Source: Muribaculaceae bacterium (GTDB lineage: Bacteria > Bacteroidota > Bacteroidia > Bacteroidales > Muribaculaceae). Taken from it: a stretch of DNA of 38,324 nucleotides. The notes under the pieces are model-generated. The model was not told where the DNA came from. It did not search any database and saw only the letters and a program-made list of their open reading frames with translations. This document shows, one piece after another, positions 34,062 through 38,324 of the stretch. Within the stretch, counting starts at the first letter, position 1. Each line of letters opens with the position of its first letter. The position numbers and the translations under genes are program-made. The stretch is from NCBI GenBank assembly GCA_017453505.1, contig JAFTEU010000032.1, positions 1-38,324 of the forward strand. The letters run 5' to 3'.

Positions 34062-34523
34062 ATGCTTACTATCAACTCTTACGAAGAATTTGCCGCCCAC
34101 CTGGGCGAAGAACTCGGTGCCAGCGAGTGGCTCACCGTGGATCAGGACCGTATCAACATGTTTGCCGATGCCACGCTCGACCACCAGTGGATCCACGTGG
34201 ACGTGGAGCGCGCCAAGGCCGAGAGTGCCTACCACAGCACCATCGCCCACGGCTACCTCACCATGTCGCTGATTCCCCACCTGTGGAACCAGATCATCGA
34301 CGTGCACAACATCGACATGCAGGTCAACTACGGCATGGACAAGATGCGCTTTGGCCAGCCCGTCATCACCGGCAGCCGCGTGCGCCTCGTGACCAAGCTG
34401 CACAACATTGCCGACCTGCGCGGCATCTGCAAGGCCGAAATCGAATTCAAGATGGAAATCGAGGGTCAGCGCAAACCCGCCTTGAGCGGCATCGCCTCGT
34501 TCCTGTACTACTTCAAGAAATGA
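34062..34523 (+). CDS. MaoC-like hot-dog dehydratase
   Basis: A 153-residue hot-dog-fold protein. The catalytic region FADATLDHQWIHVD (about 31-44) has the Asp/His arrangement of MaoC-type (R)-specific enoyl-CoA hydratases, followed by ESAYHSTIAHGYLTMSLIPHLW. Single-domain length matches the family. Likely reaction: hydration of trans-2-enoyl-thioesters; the true substrate is unknown. Its TGA overlaps the aroQ ATG (ATGA), so the two are translationally coupled, although they are not in the same pathway. Confidence 0.85.
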   Translation: MLTINSYEEFAAHLGEELGASEWLTVDQDRINMFADATLDHQWIHVDVERAKAESAYHSTIAHGYLTMSLIPHLWNQIIDVHNIDMQVNYGMDKMRFGQPVITGSRVRLVTKLHNIADLRGICKAEIEFKMEIEGQRKPALSGIASFLYYFKK

Positions 34524-34948
34524 ATATCCACATCATCAACGGCCCAAATCTGAACCTCGTCGGCCTGCGCGAGCCCGAGGTCTATGGCAACCGTTCGCTG
34601 GACCAATACCTGCGGGAACTGATTGAACAGTTCCCGCAGCACACCATCGATGTGTACCAGAGCAACATCGAGGGCGAGATTGTGGACCGTCTGCAAGAGG
34701 TGGGCTTCGACCAGGATAGCGGCGTCGTGCTCAATGCCGGCGGCTACACCCACACGTCGGTCGCCATCGCCGATGCAGTTGCAGCCATCACCGCCCCCGT
34801 GGTCGAGGTACACATCAGCAACATCTATGCCCGCGAGCCTTTCCGCCACAAGTCATTGTTGTCACCCGTCTGCCAGGGCATCATCGCCGGCTTCGGCCTC
34901 GATAGCTACCGCCTAGCCCTCCACTCCTTCATTATCAAACAACCTTAA
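34520..34948 (+). CDS. aroQ: Type II 3-dehydroquinate dehydratase
   Basis: A 142-residue enzyme of the shikimate pathway (3-dehydroquinate to 3-dehydroshikimate). NGPNLNLVGLREPEVYG (about 7-23) holds the catalytic Arg and Tyr, NAGGYTHTS is at about 72-80, and the catalytic His is in VEVHISNIYAREPFR (about 96-110), all hallmarks of the dodecameric type II enzyme. The frame is open far upstream, but MNIHIINGP at 34520, coupled to the MaoC-like stop, is the standard start. Its last codons fall in the ACAAC array that borders the GxxExxY gene. Confidence 0.93.
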   Translation: MNIHIINGPNLNLVGLREPEVYGNRSLDQYLRELIEQFPQHTIDVYQSNIEGEIVDRLQEVGFDQDSGVVLNAGGYTHTSVAIADAVAAITAPVVEVHISNIYAREPFRHKSLLSPVCQGIIAGFGLDSYRLALHSFIIKQP

Positions 34949-34973
34949 CAACTGGATAGACAACTATAACAAC
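34939..34973. repeat. ACAAC array, left side of the GxxExxY gene
   Basis: ACAAC starts at 34939, 34948, 34960 and 34969 (spacing 9, 12, 9). It spans the aroQ stop and ends 5 bases before the next ATG. Its first 17 bases (ACAACCTTA, ACAACTGG) recur in inverted orientation at 35431-35450 with a 3-base insertion. Confidence 0.7.
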
Positions 34974-34978
34974 TCTTT

Positions 34979-35419
34979 ATGTTTGATCTTAAAGAAGAAA
35001 AAAGGAAATTTTTTGATATCATCGGCGTCATTCATGAGGTTCACAAGTATTTGGGGCCGGGATTGAATGAGTCATGTTATCAAGAGGCAATGGAATTGCA
35101 ACTGAAAAATGACGCAATTCCATATCAGCGAGAGATGACATTCCATCCGACATACAGGGGTATTACACTTCAAGCCACGTTCCGCATTGATTTCCTATGC
35201 AAGAATGATATTATTGTGGAATGCAAATCAGTTCCCGAGTTCAGTCCCAACCATAGGGCCCAGTTATTTAACTACATGCGATTATTAGAAAAACCATGTG
35301 GCATATTGGTGAATTACCTACCAGGATATGCTGAAATTGAGCGTTATCTCTATGATAAGGAAACGAAGAACATCTTGGGAATGGATGGTCGCATTATTAA
35401 AAACTTTATTGACATTTAA
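34979..35419 (+). CDS. GxxExxY protein (PD-(D/E)XK nuclease-like)
   Basis: A 146-residue protein. The defining motif is GLNESCY (G-x-x-E-x-x-Y, about 28-34) after IIGVIHEVHKYLGP. FRIDFLCKNDIIVECKS (about 66-82) looks like the D-x(n)-ExK core of PD-(D/E)XK nucleases, with Asp in RIDF and E-C-K in VECKS. The biological role of the family is unknown. Codon use is clearly more AT-rich than in the flanking aroQ and methyltransferase genes, suggesting transfer. It is bracketed by inverted short-period arrays (34939-34973 and 35425-35487), so it may be a small mobile cassette. Nuclease activity is inferred from motifs only. Confidence 0.85.
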   Translation: MFDLKEEKRKFFDIIGVIHEVHKYLGPGLNESCYQEAMELQLKNDAIPYQREMTFHPTYRGITLQATFRIDFLCKNDIIVECKSVPEFSPNHRAQLFNYMRLLEKPCGILVNYLPGYAEIERYLYDKETKNILGMDGRIIKNFIDI

Positions 35420-35424
35420 TATCA

Positions 35425-35487
35425 GTTGTGCCAGTTGTTATTAAGGTTGTTAATGTTGTCTGAAAAAATCAAAGTTGTCTATGTTGT
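35425..35487. repeat. GTTGT array, right side of the GxxExxY gene
   Basis: GTTGT starts at 35425, 35434, 35446, 35455, 35474 and 35483 (spacing 9, 12, 9, 19, 9), beginning 5 bases after the GxxExxY stop. The first four copy the 9-12-9 spacing of the left array in inverted orientation. The downstream ATG (35481) lies inside the array. Confidence 0.7.
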
Positions 35488-36128
35488 CTGAGAAGAATGA
35501 GGAGTTAGAGGAGTATATTTTGGGGCATATTGATGAGGAGCCAGCGGCGCTGGCCCGCATCGACCATGATACCCATGTGCAGAACTATTACTGGCACATG
35601 TGCTCGGGACACCTGCAGGGACGGCTCATCAAGATGCTGACGCGGATGATCGGGCCCAGGCGTGTGCTGGAGCTGGGCACCTTCAGCGGCTACTCGGCAC
35701 TATGTCTGGCCGAGGGGCTAGCCGATGACGACTGCCTGGTCGACACCATCGAGGTCAACGACGAGCAGGAGGACTTCATCCGCGAACACCTGGCATTGTC
35801 CCCCTATGGCCAGCGTGTGAGGCTCCACATCGGTGACGCACGTGACATCGTCCCCACACTGGGCGGACACTATGACCTGGCCTTTATCGATGCTAACAAG
35901 CGACAGTATGTCGAGTACTATGAGCTGGTGATGGAGTACCTCAAGCCAGGCGGATTTATCATCGCCGACAACACACTGTGGGCCGGCAAGGTCGTCGATC
36001 CTAAAGCGCAGCGCGAGGCTCAGACCCGCGGCATCCTCGCCTTTAACGACCGTGTCAAGCAGGACGACCGTGTCGAGCGGGTCATCATCCCCTTGCGTGA
36101 CGGGCTGACCCTTATCCACAAGCTATAA
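35481..36128 (+). CDS. Class I SAM-dependent O-methyltransferase
   Basis: A 215-residue methyltransferase of the caffeoyl-CoA/catechol O-methyltransferase type. Motif I is VLELGTFSGYSALCLAEGL (about 60-78), the acidic residue after strand 2 is in DTIEVND, and DLAFIDANKRQYVEYYE plus GGFIIADNTLWAGKV (about 135-170) carry the metal-binding Asp/Asp/Asn set of this family. Length is typical. Acceptor unknown. The TTG at 35475 could also start translation, but the ATG at 35481 is preferred; both lie in the GTTGT array. A convergent terminator follows at 36133. Confidence 0.87.
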   Translation: MLSEKNEELEEYILGHIDEEPAALARIDHDTHVQNYYWHMCSGHLQGRLIKMLTRMIGPRRVLELGTFSGYSALCLAEGLADDDCLVDTIEVNDEQEDFIREHLALSPYGQRVRLHIGDARDIVPTLGGHYDLAFIDANKRQYVEYYELVMEYLKPGGFIIADNTLWAGKVVDPKAQREAQTRGILAFNDRVKQDDRVERVIIPLRDGLTLIHKL

Positions 36129-36132
36129 CAAG

Positions 36133-36165
36133 AAATCCCGCGAGCATCGATGGCCTGCGGGATTT
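36133..36165. terminator. Convergent terminator
   Basis: AAATCCCGC (36133-36141) pairs with GCGGGATTT (36157-36165), between the O-methyltransferase (plus) and the small secreted protein (minus), with A/T-rich flanks on both sides. Confidence 0.8.
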
Positions 36166-36190
36166 GATTTCTCTAGGAAATGGTATCCTG

Positions 36191-36715
36191 TTAGTTCTGG
36201 ATGGTTGCGAAACGCATAAAGTTCAGCGTGTGCTCGCCGTCGTTCATCTCAAGGGCCGAGTCGGTGATCTTGACGGTGCAGTTCTCCACTTCACCGAACT
36301 GATTCTTGAACTCTGCGCTGTTGAGCATCTGCTTGATCTGTGAAGTAACCATCGGGTTGCTTGTTACCTTACCGTTCATCGACACGCTGAGCAGGTCAGC
36401 CTTATAGGTGTCCAGATTGGGAGTCAAAGTCAGCTTATCGCCCTCAAGGGTATAAGTGCCCTTTACCTCGACAGTCATCGCAATCTCCAGAGCCATCGTG
36501 GGAGCGGGCTCCGACGACTCGGTAACCTCGCTGACAAAGGAGTAATTGCCGTCTTCATAGAAAGTGTAGGTAAAGCTCTGAGTCTCGAATGAACCATCCT
36601 CAGCAGTTTCTACAACGGGTTGCATCGTGCGCCAGGTAGCGCAGATGGATTGTGCCTGTACGGTCATGACCGTCATCAGGGCAACGAGTGAAAATAAAAT
36701 CTTCTTCATAATCAA
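36191..36715 (-). CDS. Secreted lipocalin-like protein, function unknown
   Basis: A 174-residue protein with a signal peptide (KKILFSLVALMTVMTVQAQ, residues 4-22) and a mature part made of short beta strands: SICATWRTMQPV, then SFTYTFYEDGNYSFVSEV, GTYTLEGDKLTLTP and VKITDSALEMNDGEH. The order W-x..., YTFYEDGNY, GTYTLEGDKLTLT is typical of the lipocalin-like small envelope proteins common in Bacteroidetes. No ligand can be named. Either of two close Met codons may start it (MIMKK). It is transcribed alone, with a TACCTTTG box at 36737-36744. Confidence 0.7.
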   Translation of the reverse strand: MIMKKILFSLVALMTVMTVQAQSICATWRTMQPVVETAEDGSFETQSFTYTFYEDGNYSFVSEVTESSEPAPTMALEIAMTVEVKGTYTLEGDKLTLTPNLDTYKADLLSVSMNGKVTSNPMVTSQIKQMLNSAEFKNQFGEVENCTVKITDSALEMNDGEHTLNFMRFATIQN

Positions 36716-36736
36716 TTGACTTGTTGGTTATCGCCG

Positions 36737-36744
36737 CAAAGGTA
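36737..36744 (-). promoter_or_regulatory. Candidate -7 box (TACCTTTG) of the secreted protein gene
   Basis: The minus strand reads TACCTTTG 21 bases before the ATG. A TTG is 16 bases upstream, shorter than usual. Confidence 0.5.
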
Positions 36745-36891
36745 ATCACAATTTTCATGCCAACGTGTTCCTTTGCGATTTTTTTTTGATTATTTCGGGA
36801 GGTTGGGGCTTTTGGGGCACCATTTAAGAAGGACTTTTGGCACAAAGACGATTTTTTCATATCATTTTTTCGGCTATTCATAATAATTTAT

Positions 36892-36899
36892 TACTTTTG
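36892..36899 (+). promoter_or_regulatory. Candidate -7 box (TACTTTTG) of the CD225/DUF2752 pair
   Basis: TACTTTTG, 79 bases before the ATG at 36979. The -33 element is unclear. Confidence 0.45.
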
Positions 36900-36978
36900 T
36901 CAGCAATAGCACTCAGCATATGCTGAATGCTCCGACAAGAAATCGCATACTTTACTTTTATAAACACTTATTATCATT

Positions 36979-37317
36979 ATGAACAACCAGAACCAACCAC
37001 CGTATCAGCAGCAGCCGCAGCAAGCTTATTATCAGCCCAACTATGCCCAAGGTCAACAACGTCCTCCCAAGCCCGACAACCATCTGGTATGGGCCATCTT
37101 GAGCACCCTCCTGTGCTGTCTGCCCCTCGGCATCGTCTCGATCGTCTATTCATCCAAGGTTGACGGCTTGTACAACTCAGGAGACTACCATGGAGCACAA
37201 GATGCCGCTAACAAGGCCAAGAACTTCGCCATCTGGGGCGCTGCCGCTGGCGTTATTGGCGTTATCCTGTACATCTTGCTCTTTGTAGTCCTCGGCACCG
37301 CTGGAGGCTTGCAATAA
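36979..37317 (+). CDS. CD225/dispanin-domain membrane protein
   Basis: A 112-residue protein. Residues 1-33 are Gln/Pro/Tyr-rich and disordered; residues 34-110 form a CD225/dispanin domain with an intramembrane segment (VWAILSTLLCCLPLGIVSIVYSSKV), the loop DGLYNSGDYHGAQDAANKAKNF, and a second helix (GVIGVILYILLFVVLG). The family includes animal IFITM proteins; in bacteria its role is unknown. It is followed after 7 bases by a DUF2752 gene, a pairing I recall from other Bacteroidetes, suggesting the two act together in the membrane. Confidence 0.87.
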   Translation: MNNQNQPPYQQQPQQAYYQPNYAQGQQRPPKPDNHLVWAILSTLLCCLPLGIVSIVYSSKVDGLYNSGDYHGAQDAANKAKNFAIWGAAAGVIGVILYILLFVVLGTAGGLQ

Positions 37318-37324
37318 TCTCATC

Positions 37325-37714
37325 ATGCGCAGCAGGGTTGACAAAACAATGTCAATTGCCTTCCCGATGATCTTGATTTCGCTGGGCATTTTCTATTATT
37401 TTGTCAATCCTGCCGTGCAACAATTTCCCATCCAGTGCCCATGGCACTTGTTGACAGGCACGCAATGTCCCGCATGCGGCACACAGCGCGCCTTGAGTGC
37501 TCTTGCCCATGGCCATGTGTCACAGGCGCTGAGCTATAACTACTTCTTCATCCTCTCCATCCCCTATGCCCTCATCGCCGTGCTGGTCTCGTGGTACAAC
37601 TACGGCCACCGCCTCGACGGCTTGAAGCGTATCGCCTTCCACCCCACGGTCCTCAAGACCTACGTCGTCCTGTTCTTCGCCTGGTGGATAGTCCGCAACC
37701 TGCTCCACATCTAG
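37325..37714 (+). CDS. DUF2752 membrane protein
   Basis: A 129-residue protein with three hydrophobic segments (about 10-28, 70-90 and 108-126). The diagnostic block CPWHLLTGTQCPACGTQRAL (about 39-58), with its CPxCG-T-R core, defines DUF2752. The Cys pair might bind metal or form a disulfide; function unknown. It is 7 bases downstream of the CD225 gene and ends with TAG. Confidence 0.87.
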   Translation: MRSRVDKTMSIAFPMILISLGIFYYFVNPAVQQFPIQCPWHLLTGTQCPACGTQRALSALAHGHVSQALSYNYFFILSIPYALIAVLVSWYNYGHRLDGLKRIAFHPTVLKTYVVLFFAWWIVRNLLHI

Positions 37715-37800
37715 TTCCACATCCCGTCATCGCCACAACCTGACGTGTCATTCACTATCATTAGGGTGTCCGTGTAATTTCAGTGTTGCTGTATAATGTA

Positions 37801-37822
37801 GGGCCTCGCCTTGGCGTGGCCC
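37801..37822 (+). other. Imperfect hairpin downstream of the DUF2752 gene
   Basis: GGGCCTCGCC and GGCGTGGCCC pair with one mismatch around TT. There is no T-tract. It may help terminate or stabilise the CD225/DUF2752 transcript. Confidence 0.4.
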
Positions 37823-37862
37823 CACAATCTGCCACTTAACGCGCTCGATGGCTAACAATAGC

Positions 37863-37901
37863 AAATCGGGGCCGCTCCAGCATGGTGGGCAGTCCCGATT
37901 T
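37863..37901. terminator. Convergent terminator between DUF2752 and enolase genes
   Basis: AAATCGGG (37863-37870) pairs with CCCGATTT (37894-37901), placed 36 bases past the enolase stop on the minus strand. Confidence 0.75.
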
Positions 37902-37937
37902 TGGTGATTTGTTCCCTAATCGCTCGGTGTGGAGGGA

Positions 37938-38324
<387 letters not shown>

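Noticed and set aside
34127-34519. N-terminal extension of aroQ in frame from 34127
   Set aside because: It overlaps the MaoC-like gene and is Arg/Pro/His-rich shadow sequence; AroQ starts canonically at 34520.

Overview
The window looks like a chromosomal segment from a Bacteroidales bacterium, probably gut-associated (Muribaculaceae, Prevotellaceae or a relative; I cannot place it further). Evidence: -7 boxes of the TAnnTTTG type with TTG/TTTG about 20 bp upstream, few Shine-Dalgarno sites, a sigma / FecR-like / STN-outer-membrane-receptor operon, and families largely confined to this phylum (DUF4421, DUF6169-like, GxxExxY, OMP_b-brl_3 barrels). No rRNA, tRNA, CRISPR array or prophage was seen.

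Layout. 1-2870: a DUF4421 protein, an SDR threonine dehydrogenase-like enzyme and a small lipoprotein. 2950-5930: a CatA-like acetyltransferase, a GNAT/zinc-ribbon fusion, and an ECF sigma factor with a membrane partner. 6000-7765: a sirtuin and an AlkZ/YcaQ-type glycosylase-like protein. 7900-10000: three FKBP prolyl isomerases in a row. 10100-13865: methyltransferase-like protein, YfhO-like membrane protein and cytidine deaminase (minus strand), diverging from a glucosaminidase whose start lies 9 bp away. 14740-17120: glycine C-acetyltransferase and a class A acid phosphatase. 17309-17677: a non-coding MITE-like element with inverted ends and a 5-bp target duplication. 17680-25935: a degenerating array of STN/outer-membrane receptors alternating with opposite-strand two-gene modules: receptor broken by one in-frame TAG, PIN toxin pair, receptor collapsed by an internal deletion, small protein/DUF6169-like pair, intact receptor with its FecR-like and sigma genes. 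26070-29200: an MsbA-type exporter behind a perfect 23-bp inverted repeat, then a second ECF/membrane-partner module. 29400-36130: M16 protease, rbfA, a LolC/E-like permease, a MaoC-like protein, aroQ, a GxxExxY protein and an O-methyltransferase. 36190-38324: a small secreted protein, a CD225/DUF2752 pair and the 3' part of enolase.

How genes work together. The threonine dehydrogenase-like protein and Kbl would together convert threonine to glycine and acetyl-CoA, though they are 12 kb apart. The sigma, FecR-like and receptor genes form a cell-surface signalling operon. The two ECF/membrane modules (minus strand near 5 kb, plus strand near 28 kb) are paralogous, share the same 15-bp gene spacing and have similar candidate ECF promoters.

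Most unusual: short-period intergenic arrays. Two arrays of six CTAGAnnnn units have exact 9-bp spacing and both end in CTAGAAAAA. Two ACAAC/GTTGT arrays with the same 9-12-9 spacing lie in inverted orientation on either side of the AT-rich GxxExxY gene. Several 7-bp arrays occur as well. Most arrays start at or within a few bases of the upstream stop codon. All coordinates and repeats were read by eye; family assignments rest on recognised motifs, not on database searches.
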